64,000 bases of DNA from Devosia sp. FJ2-5-3. GTDB taxonomy: Bacteria > Pseudomonadota > Alphaproteobacteria > Rhizobiales > Devosiaceae. Location: NCBI RefSeq assembly GCF_029201545.1, contig NZ_CP104007.1:4031501-4095500 (forward strand), given 5' to 3'. Under the pieces are notes generated by a model. The model made no database searches. It was not told where the DNA came from and saw nothing but the letters and a program-made list of their open reading frames with translations. A program made the translations under genes and the position numbers. Below are positions 1-9,535 of this stretch, one piece after another; the stretch's first letter is position 1; the number at the start of each line of letters is the position of its first letter.

Positions 1-437
1 TCGACGCCCGAAAGCATATTGGCAAAGCCCGGCGTTGCCACGCGTTCGGGCGCCACATAGAGGAGATCGAGCTCCCCGCGCCGCAATTTGCGCCGGACTT
101 CGGCCGATTCTTCTGCCGAGAGCGAAGAGTTCAGCGCCGCCGCCGCTACCCCAGCCTGGCGCAGCGCCTCGACCTGGTCGCGCATCAGTGCAATCAGCGG
201 CGAGACAACAATGCCCACACCATGCCGGCAGATGGCCGGGATCTGGAAGCACATGGATTTGCCGGCGCCGGTGGGAAACAACACCACCGCGTCGCCCCCC
301 TCGACCAGGTGGTCGATCACCTCGCCCTGCTGGCCACGAAACCCCTTGTGGCCAAAAATATCGCGCAACACCGCCAGCGACGACGGCCGCTCGGGGCGTT
401 GGGGCGAAAACAGATCGTATGATTCAATGGCGTCCAC
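1..437 (-). CDS. recQ: ATP-dependent DNA helicase RecQ, N-terminal part (cut by window edge)
   Basis: 3'-5' DNA helicase of recombination and fork repair. Reading leftward, the frame opens at a GTG at 437 and stays open to base 1, giving about 145 residues of the first RecA-like lobe. Visible are the Walker A stretch FPTGAGKSMCFQIP, the following VSPLIALMRDQVEAL (motif Ia) and YVAPER (motif Ib region), all diagnostic of RecQ. The DEAH box, RQC and HRDC domains lie beyond the window. The GTG was chosen because the only nearby ATG (453) is in another frame and stops at once. An AAGGGG stretch sits just upstream, slightly close to the GTG. This gene does not overlap its neighbour. Confidence 0.85.
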   Translation of the reverse strand, partial: MDAIESYDLFSPQRPERPSSLAVLRDIFGHKGFRGQQGEVIDHLVEGGDAVVLFPTGAGKSMCFQIPAICRHGVGIVVSPLIALMRDQVEALRQAGVAAAALNSSLSAEESAEVRRKLRRGELDLLYVAPERVATPGFANMLSGV

Positions 438-494
438 GCACCCCTTGAATCATGCAGGCCGCGGCCTTGCAACATCACAAAGCCGCCAACCCCA

Positions 495-812
495 TCAATG
501 CTGGGCAGAATGCTCGGCGTTGCGCTTGCGTGTCGCAGCGGCCTTCTTGGCGGAGGCCGATCGCTCGGCCGCAGAGCGGCTGGCCGAGGCCTCGCCACCC
601 TTCTTGCCGCCTTTGTGCGATGCGGGGTGTCCCGTGTCCTTGCCGCGGCCCGATCCGGATTTCTTGCCGCCGCCATCGTCCTTGTTGACAGTCGCCCAGG
701 CCCGGCTTTCGGCCTCATCCTTGGACACGCCCTTTTTCTCGTAGCCTTCCTCGATATGCGCGGCCTTGCGCTTCTGCTTGTCGGTATAGGCGCTCTTGTC
801 ACCCTGGGGCAT
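495..812 (-). CDS. Small basic KGG-rich protein, annotated in relatives as plasmid stabilization protein
   Basis: A 105-residue, highly charged protein. The first half (MPQGDKSAYTDKQKRKAAHI... ending WATVNKDDGGGKK) matches a widespread small family in rhizobia and relatives often labelled plasmid stabilization protein, though no biochemical role is established. The second half is low-complexity Lys/Ala/Ser/Gly, like histone H1-type tails, which suggests nucleic-acid binding (inference). The frame is open further upstream to 944, but the start at 812 has a strong Shine-Dalgarno (GGAGGAGG, about 5 nt away) and matches the family N-terminus. It is transcribed in the same direction as recQ, 57 bp upstream of it. 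Confidence 0.8.
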   Translation of the reverse strand: MPQGDKSAYTDKQKRKAAHIEEGYEKKGVSKDEAESRAWATVNKDDGGGKKSGSGRGKDTGHPASHKGGKKGGEASASRSAAERSASAKKAAATRKRNAEHSAQH

Positions 813-1017
813 ATTCGCCTCCTCCTCTTCAAGGAAACGGAAGGGCGCGCGGATGGGATAGAGGCTCGGCTGCCATTTCGTTGGCCGGGCGGGGAAACCG
901 GAAAAACCCATCCCGTTCCTCATGCCATCGCGTCCGGCTGACACGCGTCACCCTTCGCGAGGAGATAATGAACGGCAAGCCGGGGGGTTGCGCCGGCCGA
1001 CTTTACATAAACCCAGG

Positions 1018-1572
1018 CTAGCGCAGCGGCTGGCTGAGAAAGGCCGAGCCCTTGAGCACGAAACGCCAGGGCGTTTCCGCTCCCTTGGTGATGCCGATCC
1101 GTGTTCCGGTCGCCACCTCGCCCGCTTGTCTTCGCGCCGTGATCGAGAAGGGCGGGGCGTCGAGCGCCAATCCATTCTGGCCGAGATCCAGCCCCAGCGC
1201 CTGGGCCAGTTTCCCCGGTCCGGAGCACAGCTGCTTCTCGCTGACCCCGCCCCGCCGCTCATGCATTTGCGCCAGTCCCTCCGTGGGCCGCAACGCGCGG
1301 ATCAAGACGGCGCTGCCCGGCCGGCAGACGAAGTTGAGGCAATAATGAATGCCATAGATCTTGTAGACATAGGCATGCCCCGCCGGCCCGAACATGGCGG
1401 CATTGCGCGGCGTCGGCCCCCGAAAACTATGCGAGGCCGGATCGCTCTCGTCATAGGCCTCCACCTCGACGATCTCGCCCCCAACGCCATCGACCAGCAA
1501 TGTCGCGCCGATCAGTTCAGGCGCAATGTCGAGGACAGGGCGATCGAAGAAGGATTTTTGGATTTTTGCCAT
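1018..1572 (-). CDS. DNA-3-methyladenine glycosylase (AAG/MPG family)
   Basis: Monofunctional base-excision glycosylase that removes alkylated purines such as 3-methyladenine. The 184-residue protein has the normal length and landmarks of the AAG fold: [20 protein letters not shown] at the N-terminus, the [19 protein letters not shown] catalytic region containing the glutamate used to activate water, [20 protein letters not shown], and a C-terminal [12 protein letters not shown] loop. Upstream of its ATG no strong ribosome site is visible. Downstream is a 205-bp gap before the next leftward gene, with nothing recognisable in it. Probably a single-gene unit in a small DNA repair neighbourhood with recQ. 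Confidence 0.92.
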   Translation of the reverse strand: MAKIQKSFFDRPVLDIAPELIGATLLVDGVGGEIVEVEAYDESDPASHSFRGPTPRNAAMFGPAGHAYVYKIYGIHYCLNFVCRPGSAVLIRALRPTEGLAQMHERRGGVSEKQLCSGPGKLAQALGLDLGQNGLALDAPPFSITARRQAGEVATGTRIGITKGAETPWRFVLKGSAFLSQPLR

Positions 1573-1633
1573 TGTGTCAGACCGAGCTTATAACCCCCCG
1601 CTTTGCTGGAGCTTCCCCAGACACTCCGGCTTC

Positions 1634-1718
1634 CCTCGGGCTTGACCCGAGGGCCATTCAGCAAGCCTCTACGTGATGTTTGTGCAAGCAACCAGAGGCC
1701 CTCGGGTCAAGCCCGAGG
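1634..1718. repeat. Paired inverted copies of the CCTCGGG...CCCGAGG palindrome
   Basis: Bases 1634-1655 and 1697-1718 are exact reverse complements over 22 nt, separated by 41 nt. Each arm is itself a small palindrome (CCTCGGG/CCCGAGG around a TCAAG core). The same 21-nt motif recurs at 5270-5289, 44980-45000, 45198-45218 and 45263-45283, always between genes. This is a dispersed REP/BIME-like element (family B in this annotation). Confidence 0.75.
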
Positions 1719-1751
1719 CAAGTCCGGCGATGTCACCACACCCACGATGCG

Positions 1752-1786
1752 TCCCTCCCCCTACCAGGGGGAGGTTAGGTGGGGGT
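1752..1786. repeat. CCTCCCCCT-AGGGGGAGG dispersed palindrome (family C)
   Basis: A GC-rich hairpin (CCTCCCCCT, short loop, AGGGGGAGG) followed by a GTTAGGTGGGGG tail, lying just downstream of the SDR gene stop. About ten related copies occur in other intergenic gaps of the window (4851, 5060, 5130, 5210, 37480, 39335, 45130, 45400, 54480, 54545, 54620). It could act as a transcript end or mRNA-stabilising hairpin. Confidence 0.6.
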
Positions 1787-1801
1787 CTCTCGCCCCAAAA
1801 A

Positions 1802-2584
1802 CTATTTCCCCCGCAACACCTCATCGACAAACCGCAAATTCCCCGCCGTCAGCCCGGCGTCCACCGGCAGCAGCGCCCCCGTAATACCCGAGGCCGCATC
1901 GGAACATAGAAACACCGCCGCATTGGCCACTTCCACCGGATCGACCATGCGCCCCAGCGGATAATGCGGCAGCACATTGTCGAGCACGCTCGGGTCCGCT
2001 TCCAGCCGATGGTCCCAGGCCGGCGTGCGCACCGATCCGGGCGCCACCACATTGGCGCGCACCCCCTGCCCGCCGCGCTCCACGGCAATGGCCTTGGCAT
2101 AGGCGACGAGGCCTGCCTTGGCCGCCGAATAAGCCGGGTTGCCATAATGGGCGATGGCGTTGACCGAGGAGATGAACACCAGCGCCCCCTTGCCCCTGAT
2201 CGCCATGGCCGCCACGATCGGATCGGTCAGTGCATAGGCGCCATTGAGGTTGATGGCCATTTCGCTGGCCCAGACGTCGTCATCGACCTGGTCGAGATGC
2301 TCTGCCCGGGTAAAGCCGGCATTGGCCACAACCGCATCGGGCGCGCCATGCGCCGAGATATAGGCGTTGATGGTTGCGCGCGTGGCCTTCGCGTCGGCCT
2401 GGTCGAAAAGGATCGTATCGGCCAGCGGCAGTCCCTCGAGCGCCCCAGCCTCGCGATCCGCCCCGATCACCTCGGCCCCCGCCTCATGGAATACCCGCAC
2501 CAGCGAGCGCCCGATTCCCCCGCCCGCACCGGTAATCAGCACGCTTTTGCCATCGAGGCGAAACGGCGATTGTTGTGTTATCAT
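1802..2584 (-). CDS. SDR family NAD(P)-dependent oxidoreductase
   Basis: A 260-residue classical short-chain dehydrogenase. It has the TGAGGGIG nucleotide-binding motif (residues 18-25), VVANAGF (the NAG motif), and the Ser-Tyr-Lys active site in FISSVNAIAHYGNPAYSAAK, followed by the cofactor-loop PG segment VVAPGSVRTPAW. The substrate cannot be named from sequence. The open frame extends to 2647, but the ATG at 2584 follows GAGGGATT and gives the standard family N-terminus. It lies downstream of ridA on the same strand, separated by a REP-like element. The divergent M81 gene suggests a shared catabolic role (inference). Confidence 0.88.
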   Translation of the reverse strand: MITQQSPFRLDGKSVLITGAGGGIGRSLVRVFHEAGAEVIGADREAGALEGLPLADTILFDQADAKATRATINAYISAHGAPDAVVANAGFTRAEHLDQVDDDVWASEMAINLNGAYALTDPIVAAMAIRGKGALVFISSVNAIAHYGNPAYSAAKAGLVAYAKAIAVERGGQGVRANVVAPGSVRTPAWDHRLEADPSVLDNVLPHYPLGRMVDPVEVANAAVFLCSDAASGITGALLPVDAGLTAGNLRFVDEVLRGK

Positions 2585-2649
2585 AATCCCTCGCTCTTTG
2601 AGGTGCCCAAACACCCCACCCTCACCACTGGCCCTCGCCACTGCCACAA

Positions 2650-2711
2650 TGTCATTCCCGCGAAAGCGGGAACCCCTGTTAACGGAGGTCCCCGCTTTCG
2701 CGGGGATGACA
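2650..2711. repeat. REP/BIME-like double hairpin (family A, copy 1)
   Basis: A 62-bp element made of two hairpins, each with CCCGC/GCGGG arms, joined by a linker containing GTTAAC and bounded by TGTCAT and ATGACA. Near-identical copies lie at 4943-5004 (same orientation) and 43711-43773 (inverted). Here it separates ridA from the downstream SDR gene. Confidence 0.85.
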
Positions 2712-2763
2712 CGGAGCGAAAACGGTCACCCAGCACTCAAAGCAAATGCAACGGCAAAACCCC

Positions 2764-3147
2764 TCACGGCCCCTTATAGGCCACGAGATCGATCTCGACC
2801 TTGCAGTCCACCATCATCCGGCTCTGCACGCAGGCGCGCGCTGGCGGGTGCTCGCCGAAATAGCTTTTGTAGACGCCGTTAAAACTCCAGAAATCGCGCG
2901 GATCGTCGAGCCACACGCCCACCCGCACCACATGCTCGAGCCCGTAATCGGCCTCTTTCAAGATCGCGAGCAGGTTCTGGATGGTCAGGTGCGTCTCATC
3001 GACGATGTTCCCCTTGACGATCTCGCCGTCCTTCATCGCCACCTGGCCCGATACATAGAGCCAGCCCCCCGCCTCCACCGCGCGCGCAAAAGGCAGGCTC
3101 TGGCCACCCGCACCGGCTTTTTCGGCACCATAACGCTTGATCGGCAT
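2764..3147 (-). CDS. RidA family protein (enamine/imine deaminase-like)
   Basis: A 127-residue member of the YjgF/YER057c/UK114 family. RidA proper hydrolyses reactive enamine or imine intermediates to ketones plus ammonia. Visible features are the central LYVSGQVAMKDG strand, IQNLLAILKEADYGLEHVVRV, and the C-terminal PPARACVQSRMMVDCKVEID. The arginine in ARACVQS sits where the family binds the substrate carboxylate. A strong GGGGGAG precedes the ATG. It is first in a leftward pair with the SDR gene and divergent from the M81 gene, so it probably belongs to a pathway for an amino or amide compound rather than acting as housekeeping RidA (inference). Confidence 0.9.
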   Translation of the reverse strand: MPIKRYGAEKAGAGGQSLPFARAVEAGGWLYVSGQVAMKDGEIVKGNIVDETHLTIQNLLAILKEADYGLEHVVRVGVWLDDPRDFWSFNGVYKSYFGEHPPARACVQSRMMVDCKVEIDLVAYKGP

Positions 3148-3166
3148 GCTTCTCCCCCGTCATTCT

Positions 3167-3179
3167 GAAATTGAATTTC
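3167..3179. promoter_or_regulatory. Candidate operator, GAAATT-G-AATTTC palindrome
   Basis: A perfect 6-bp-arm palindrome 20 bp upstream of the ridA start codon, in the 181-bp divergent ridA/M81 control region. A related AT-rich inverted repeat, GTAA-ATTTC-TTAC, lies at 3240-3252. Both sit in a locally AT-rich stretch of otherwise GC-rich DNA. The regulator is unknown. Confidence 0.4.
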
Positions 3180-3328
3180 TTTTATCACCCCGATTGCAGG
3201 GTTTTTGAAGGTGTTTTGCCATGAGGGCGGCCTCACAATGTAAATTTCTTACGTGATCCCGCGGCGATCTTCGTGTTAGCCTCGGCTTCCAGCCCCCGCC
3301 CACCCCCCAAGATTGTCGGATTTGACCG

Positions 3329-4789
3329 TTGCGCGTTTTCACCGCCGCCCTCGCCACCGAAACCAACACATTTTCGCCCATCGCCATCGATCGACGCGCC
3401 TTTGCGGCCTCGCTCGATGCCGGTCCGGGCGAACATCCGGAAACGCCGACTCTCTGCACCGCGCCGATCACAATCGGCCGCGAGATATGCGCGCGCGAAA
3501 ATTGGACACTTATCGAGGGCAGCGCCAGCTGGGCCGACCCGGCTGGCCTTGTCGCCCGCGCCACCTATGAGGAAATGCGCGACGCCATTCTCGATCAGCT
3601 GCGCGCCGCCCTGCCGGTCAATGCCGTCGTCATGGGCCTTCACGGCGCCATGGTCGCCCAGGGTTATGATGATCCCGAAGGCGATCTCCTCACGCGCATG
3701 CGCGAGATTGTCGGGCCGGACATCCTCATCTGCGCCGAACTCGACCCGCACAGTCACCTCACCGCCAAGCGCGCGGCAGCGGCTGATTTCTTCGTCTACT
3801 TCAAGGAATTCCCGCATACCGATTTCGTCGATCGGGCCCGCGACCTCTGGGACATCGCCGTGCGCACCCTCAAGGGCGAGGTCAAACCGGTGATGAGCAT
3901 TTTCGATTGCCGCATGATCGACGTGTTCCCCACCTCCAAGCAGCCGATGCGCGGGTTCGTCGACAAGATCATGGCGCTCGAAAAATCCGAGCCGGGCCTG
4001 CTCTCCCTTTCCGTCGTCCATGGCTTTATGGCCGGTGACGTGCCGGAAATGGGCACGAAAATGGTCGCCATCACCGACAATGCCAAGGCACAGGGCGATG
4101 AACTCGCCGAAAAGCTCGGGCGCGAGCTCTACGCCATGCGCGGCACCTTCATGGTCGAGCAGGTCACTGCCGCAACGGCCGTCGACATCGCCCTGTCGGC
4201 CCAAAAGGGCCCGGTGGTCATCGCCGATGTCTGGGACAATCCCGGCGGCGGCACGGCGGGCGACGCCACTGTCATCCTCGCCGAGTTGATCGCCCGCGAC
4301 GCCCAGAACGTCGCGGTCGGCACCATCTGGGACCCGATCGCGGTCCAGATCTGCTTTGCGGCCGGAGAAGGCGCTGAGATCGCCCTGCGCTTCGGCGCCA
4401 AATCGGCCCCCGATACCGGCAGCCCCATCGACCAGCGCGTGATCGTCAAAAAACTCGTCCGCGACGCCCAGATGCGCTTCGGCGAGAGCTTTGCCCCCTT
4501 CGGCGACGCCGCCCTCATAAGCTTTGGCGGCATCGAGGTCATCCTCAATTCCACCCGCGCCCAGAGCTTTGACCCCAGCCTCTTTTCAGCCCTCGGCGTC
4601 GAGCCGACCGAAAAGAAGATCCTCCTCATCAAGTCGACCAACCACTTTTACGCGGCCTTCTCCAAGATCGCTTCCGAGATCATCTACTGCTCCGCCGGCA
4701 AGGCCTACCCCAACCGCCCCGCAGAGACGAATTATCGCAAGGCGCCCAAAACCATCTGGCCGATGGTGGATGATCCGTGGGCGGTGTGA
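3329..4789 (+). CDS. M81 family metallopeptidase (MlrC-type), copy 1
   Basis: A 486-residue protein of the M81 family, named for microcystinase C (MlrC). It has the duplicated MlrC N- and C-terminal domains. The metal-ligand pattern is present: D139-P-H141 and FPH163-T-D165. VVMGLHGAMVAQGYDDPEGD and DNPGGGTAGDAT are also family landmarks. The start is a TTG at 3329, chosen because MRVFTAALATETNTFSP is the conserved family N-terminus; the ribosome site is weak. Most M81 proteins are not linked to microcystin, and the native substrate is unknown. It is divergent from ridA-SDR. A second M81 gene lies at 15886. Confidence 0.88.
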   Translation: MRVFTAALATETNTFSPIAIDRRAFAASLDAGPGEHPETPTLCTAPITIGREICARENWTLIEGSASWADPAGLVARATYEEMRDAILDQLRAALPVNAVVMGLHGAMVAQGYDDPEGDLLTRMREIVGPDILICAELDPHSHLTAKRAAAADFFVYFKEFPHTDFVDRARDLWDIAVRTLKGEVKPVMSIFDCRMIDVFPTSKQPMRGFVDKIMALEKSEPGLLSLSVVHGFMAGDVPEMGTKMVAITDNAKAQGDELAEKLGRELYAMRGTFMVEQVTAATAVDIALSAQKGPVVIADVWDNPGGGTAGDATVILAELIARDAQNVAVGTIWDPIAVQICFAAGEGAEIALRFGAKSAPDTGSPIDQRVIVKKLVRDAQMRFGESFAPFGDAALISFGGIEVILNSTRAQSFDPSLFSALGVEPTEKKILLIKSTNHFYAAFSKIASEIIYCSAGKAYPNRPAETNYRKAPKTIWPMVDDPWAV

Positions 4790-5389
4790 AGTTGCCGGAG
4801 CTACAGATGTACCAGATCTACCAGCTCTACCAGCTCCATCGTCCCCTCTCCCCTCAGGGGAGAGGGTCAGGGTGAGGGGTGAAGGCCCATCAGAAAGACG
4901 CGGCGCTCTTAATCTGCACTTCTTCTCTCCGACCTCACACAATGTCATTCCCGCGAACGCGGGAACCCCGGTTAACGGAGGTCCCCGCTTGCGCGGGGAT
5001 GACATCGGGGAAGGGGACGCTTCGGTCACACCCCAACGCCCTCGGCTCCATCGCCTCCCTCCCCCTCCGTGGGGAGGGATCAAGGGTGGGGGGACAAGAG
5101 CCATGAGCCATTATGTGCCGACCCAAAGCCACCCCCACCTAACCTCCCCCTGGAGAAGGGGGAGGAATGGAACGTGCGTGTTCGGAATTCGGAGAGCCAC
5201 GGGCCAGTCCCTCCCCCTATCAGGGGGAGGCCAGGAGGGGGTTCTTTTGCTCAGCCAAGTACCAGGCTTCCTCGGGTCAGGCCCGAGGGAAGCACCGTGC
5301 GCGCGAGGGAGAGCAGGGCCAAATCCGCACCCGCCGCCGCCAAATGCTAACATCCTGCTAACCAATTCTGCCCAAGTGCGACCGAAAAC
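4790..5389. repeat. 600-bp gene-free stretch packed with dispersed palindromes
   Basis: No credible gene is seen between the M81 stop and the hexosaminidase stop. The region holds the family A double hairpin (4943-5004), a family B palindrome (5270-5289) and several family C hairpins (about 4851-4882, 5055-5094, 5130-5165, 5207-5245). Since the two flanking genes converge here, some hairpins may act as terminators for both. Confidence 0.75.
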
Positions 5390-7402
5390 TCACTCCGCCG
5401 CCCAGTGCCCGTACATGATCGGCATCAGCCCCACGAGCGCCTTGAACCGCTCATAATTCTTCCGCTCCGGCAGCGTCCATCCGGCCTCCGCCACCGCGGA
5501 AAGCCGTGGGAAAACAAGGCGATCGAAGATGGCGCGGTCGGTCATGCTCTCCGACCATATGCAGCTTTGTACCCCCAAGAGATGCTGCAGCCCCTTTTCA
5601 GAGAAACCAGCCCGCGCCTCGAACTCATAAGTCTCCTGCGGACCAGACCAGCCGGCCCAGCCGGCGCCCGGTTCGGCCCAGGAAATTCCATTAGCCATAT
5701 CAAGGTAATAGCGCTGTCCCGGGGACACGACGATGTCGAATCCGCGCTCGGCAAGCGCGGCGTTGATCTCCACATTGCGCCAGCCGATGACATAGGACTT
5801 GTCCTTGTCCACCGCGTCGCCATGGGCCGCTTCTTCCCAGCCGCCGGTGATCGCGCCCTTCCTTGAAATATAGTCGTGCACCCGCCGGATGAACGCCGCC
5901 TGCAGGATGGCCGTGGGCGAGCCTTCGATCTCGTCGGCCCCGTGATGATTGCCTAACTGGTTGAATTGGCTCTCATGTTTGGCGCGCATTGCCGGGCCGG
6001 CCAGCTTTTCCAGCATGTCCAGGGCCAGCGGTGATCCCGACCAGGCCGCCAGCGGCACTTCGTCGGCGCCGAGGTGGAAAATACCCGAAGGGAAGATTTC
6101 GAGCACTTCGTCGATCACCGTTTCGACGAATTTATACACGGGCTCATGGGCCGGGTTTAGACTGTTGTTCGGAAAGCCCTGGACCGACTGGTATTCGCCC
6201 GTCTCATTGGGGTCGCGCAATTCAGGGAGGGCCTGCAGCGCCGCGTAGAAATGGCCGGGCATGTCGACTTCGGGGATAACGCTAATAGATAGGCTCTCGG
6301 CCAGCGCCACGATGCCCCGCATCACATCCTTGGTGTAATAGCCGCCGGTCGGTTGCGGACCCGAACCGAGCAATGGCGGCAAGGCCTTACCGTGGCCGCG
6401 CCAGGCAGCGATCTCGGTCAGGGCGGGATAGGCCGATATTTCGATGCGCCAGGCCTCGTCCTCGGTGAGGTGCCAGTGGAACTTATTCATCTTGTTCCAC
6501 GCCATGATCTGGATCAGGCGGCTGACTTCGGCACCGGTATAGAACTGCCGCGCCACATCCAAGTGACTGCCACGGAACGAAAATCCTGGTTCGTCCTCGA
6601 TCCGCCCGCCCGTGGGCCAGGTAAAGGTCGCCGGATGCAGCCGCGCCCCGCGCAACATATGCCCCAGCGTCACAAGGCCATAGAAGAACCCGTGGCGGGT
6701 CGCTGCCGAGATGGTGGCGATGTTCTCGGCAAATTCGATTTCATAGGCTTCCTCACCCAATCCATCCTTGGCCACGAGATGCACCGGCATGCCTGCCTCG
6801 GCGGCCGGGCGGACCAGCGCTTCCACCGGAAAGAGGTCCGCGACAAGGCTGGAAAACCCAGCAACGGCAAGGCTTGCCGCTTCCCCAACCGGCTTCAGAT
6901 CAAGACCAGCCGGAGCAATCCGATTGCCGCTCGTCGCCACCGATTTCGGCCAGGGGATGATCGAATGCGACACCGGTGCCCGGGCAGGCACCGGGAATTT
7001 TGCCGCGCCCTTGAGGAGGGGCGAGTTGTGGCCCTTGCCCGCTGTAGGAGCCGTCGGGATGGTGATGACGCGACCATCTTCCAACACGACATAGGCCGCA
7101 TTGGCGCCGTCGCTCCAGTGCCGAAGGCCATAGGAGAGGCCGCGCGCAGTCGCCGTCCAGGTCTCGCCCGGATTCAGCACAAAACCGTCAGGCGGCGCGA
7201 TAAGCGTATGATTGGACAGGCGTTTCAGGAGCTTGCCATTTTCCAGCGTCGCATGGGGATCGACGCGCGCCGGTCCGGAAAAGCCCAGCTGGAAGTTTGC
7301 CGCAGGCGCGTCACCAGTATTGGTCAGCTCCAGTCCGTAGCCGAGCGGCTCGCTATCGGTCGCAGGCGTCCAGGTGGTGACGAGGGAGAAAGAAGCAGAC
7401 AT
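5390..7402 (-). CDS. Beta-N-acetylhexosaminidase (GH20)
   Basis: Removes terminal beta-linked GlcNAc (or GalNAc) from oligosaccharides such as chitobiose or muropeptide sugars. The 670-residue protein has an N-terminal carbohydrate-binding-like beta domain (about 1-130), a GH20b domain (about 145-265) and the catalytic barrel (about 272-640). FRGSHLDVARQFY, NKMNKFHWHLTEDEAWRIEI and VIPEVDMPGH are typical. The catalytic Asp-Glu pair is D447-E448 in FHLGADEVP. No signal peptide is visible, so it is probably cytoplasmic and acts on imported oligosaccharides. It is the last gene of the leftward operon, 30 bp after the RpiR regulator. Confidence 0.93.
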   Translation of the reverse strand: MSASFSLVTTWTPATDSEPLGYGLELTNTGDAPAANFQLGFSGPARVDPHATLENGKLLKRLSNHTLIAPPDGFVLNPGETWTATARGLSYGLRHWSDGANAAYVVLEDGRVITIPTAPTAGKGHNSPLLKGAAKFPVPARAPVSHSIIPWPKSVATSGNRIAPAGLDLKPVGEAASLAVAGFSSLVADLFPVEALVRPAAEAGMPVHLVAKDGLGEEAYEIEFAENIATISAATRHGFFYGLVTLGHMLRGARLHPATFTWPTGGRIEDEPGFSFRGSHLDVARQFYTGAEVSRLIQIMAWNKMNKFHWHLTEDEAWRIEISAYPALTEIAAWRGHGKALPPLLGSGPQPTGGYYTKDVMRGIVALAESLSISVIPEVDMPGHFYAALQALPELRDPNETGEYQSVQGFPNNSLNPAHEPVYKFVETVIDEVLEIFPSGIFHLGADEVPLAAWSGSPLALDMLEKLAGPAMRAKHESQFNQLGNHHGADEIEGSPTAILQAAFIRRVHDYISRKGAITGGWEEAAHGDAVDKDKSYVIGWRNVEINAALAERGFDIVVSPGQRYYLDMANGISWAEPGAGWAGWSGPQETYEFEARAGFSEKGLQHLLGVQSCIWSESMTDRAIFDRLVFPRLSAVAEAGWTLPERKNYERFKALVGLMPIMYGHWAAE

Positions 7403-7432
7403 CTTGGGGTCCTGTAAGTTTCCCGAATGGGT

Positions 7433-8299
7433 TCAATCGCCTAGGGGCTGGGCGTCGTCGCCGTCGCGATTGACGACGAGCTGGTGTTTGATCCGGCGCA
7501 TGCTGGCGATAGCCGGCGTGCCGAGGCGGGTCGCCACGGTCTGCGCCAGAATGTCGACCATGGCGAGAAAGGCGTAGCGCCCGGGCGTCGGGCGCAAGAT
7601 GTCGGTATTTTCATGCCAGTGGACGGGGATAAGAATATCGGCGGCGTGGGCAACCATGGAATTGCCCCGCGTTATCGCGATCCGCCGCAAACCATATTCC
7701 CCGGCAACGGCCAGCGCCTTGGCCAGTTGGACATTGTTGCCCGAGAGCGAGAAGGCGAGGACCACAGTCCCGGCTGGGGCCGAGGCCGCGCGCATCAATT
7801 GGAGCTGATGGTCAAGCGTCGAGGCCACCTTGATCCCGAGGCGGAAAAGCCGGGTTTCGGTTTCGCCCGCCAGCATGGAGGACGCACCACCCGAGCCATA
7901 GGCCAGCACATAACTTGCGCCGGCCACAGCTTCGGCGGCCCGATCCATGGCGTCGTAGTCGAGTTTTTCAAAGCTCTGATAGATGGTTGCCTGGATGCCG
8001 TTGACGACGCCCTGGGCGATGTCGCGCACATCGACAGGGCCGGCCGTGGGGGCCAGATAGCGCTGGCCGACAAAGCGCGACTGGGCCAGCCGCACCTTGA
8101 AATCGGCGTAACTGTCGCAACCGAGGCGTCTGCAGAACCGCGTTACCGTCGGCGGCGACACCTCGGCCTGGGCTGCCAGATCGACAATGCTCATCTTGAG
8201 GACGCTATCGACATCGGACAGCACGATCTCAGTCAGGGCCCGTTCAGAACGGGTGAACCCGTCCTTTTCCGACTGCAACAACCCAACAATGTCCAACAT
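7433..8299 (-). CDS. MurR/RpiR family transcriptional regulator
   Basis: A 288-residue regulator with an N-terminal RpiR helix-turn-helix (DLAAQAEVSPPTVTRFCRRLGC, about residues 45-70) and a C-terminal SIS sugar-phosphate-binding domain (about 120-260, ASYVLAYGSGGASS and VVLAFSLSGNN). Members sense phosphosugars such as GlcNAc-6-P or MurNAc-6-P. An upstream in-frame ATG exists at 8320, but 8299 is preceded by GGAGGAAA at good spacing. Its position between the importer ATPase and the hexosaminidase suggests it controls this operon in response to an amino-sugar phosphate (inference). Confidence 0.9.
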   Translation of the reverse strand: MLDIVGLLQSEKDGFTRSERALTEIVLSDVDSVLKMSIVDLAAQAEVSPPTVTRFCRRLGCDSYADFKVRLAQSRFVGQRYLAPTAGPVDVRDIAQGVVNGIQATIYQSFEKLDYDAMDRAAEAVAGASYVLAYGSGGASSMLAGETETRLFRLGIKVASTLDHQLQLMRAASAPAGTVVLAFSLSGNNVQLAKALAVAGEYGLRRIAITRGNSMVAHAADILIPVHWHENTDILRPTPGRYAFLAMVDILAQTVATRLGTPAIASMRRIKHQLVVNRDGDDAQPLGD

Positions 8300-8385
8300 G
8301 GCGTTTTCCTCCGCCCGCATCCGTTCATGCGATCAGGACATAAATGAAAATGATGGCCCCACAAGCCTTTGTGCCGGCAAGCCCT

Positions 8386-9462
<1,077 letters not shown>

Positions 9463-9535
9463 GCTGCGTCTCCCGGCGCGGAAAATTGGTGGTGCCGCCG
9501 CCCATGGGAGGGCGACGGCAAGGTCAGGAGGACCT

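Noticed and set aside
813..944. N-terminal extension of the small KGG protein to an ATG at 944
   Set aside because: The ATG at 812 has a strong GGAGGAGG site and opens exactly at the family N-terminus; the extra 44 residues do not look like protein.
1802..4789. Microcystin degradation locus
   Set aside because: MlrC-like M81 genes are widespread without mlrA, mlrB or mlrD neighbours, and none of these is visible here.
8300..8320. Upstream start codon of the RpiR-type regulator
   Set aside because: The ATG at 8299 lies 6-8 nt after GGAGGAAA, while the ATG at 8320 would place that ribosome site inside the gene.
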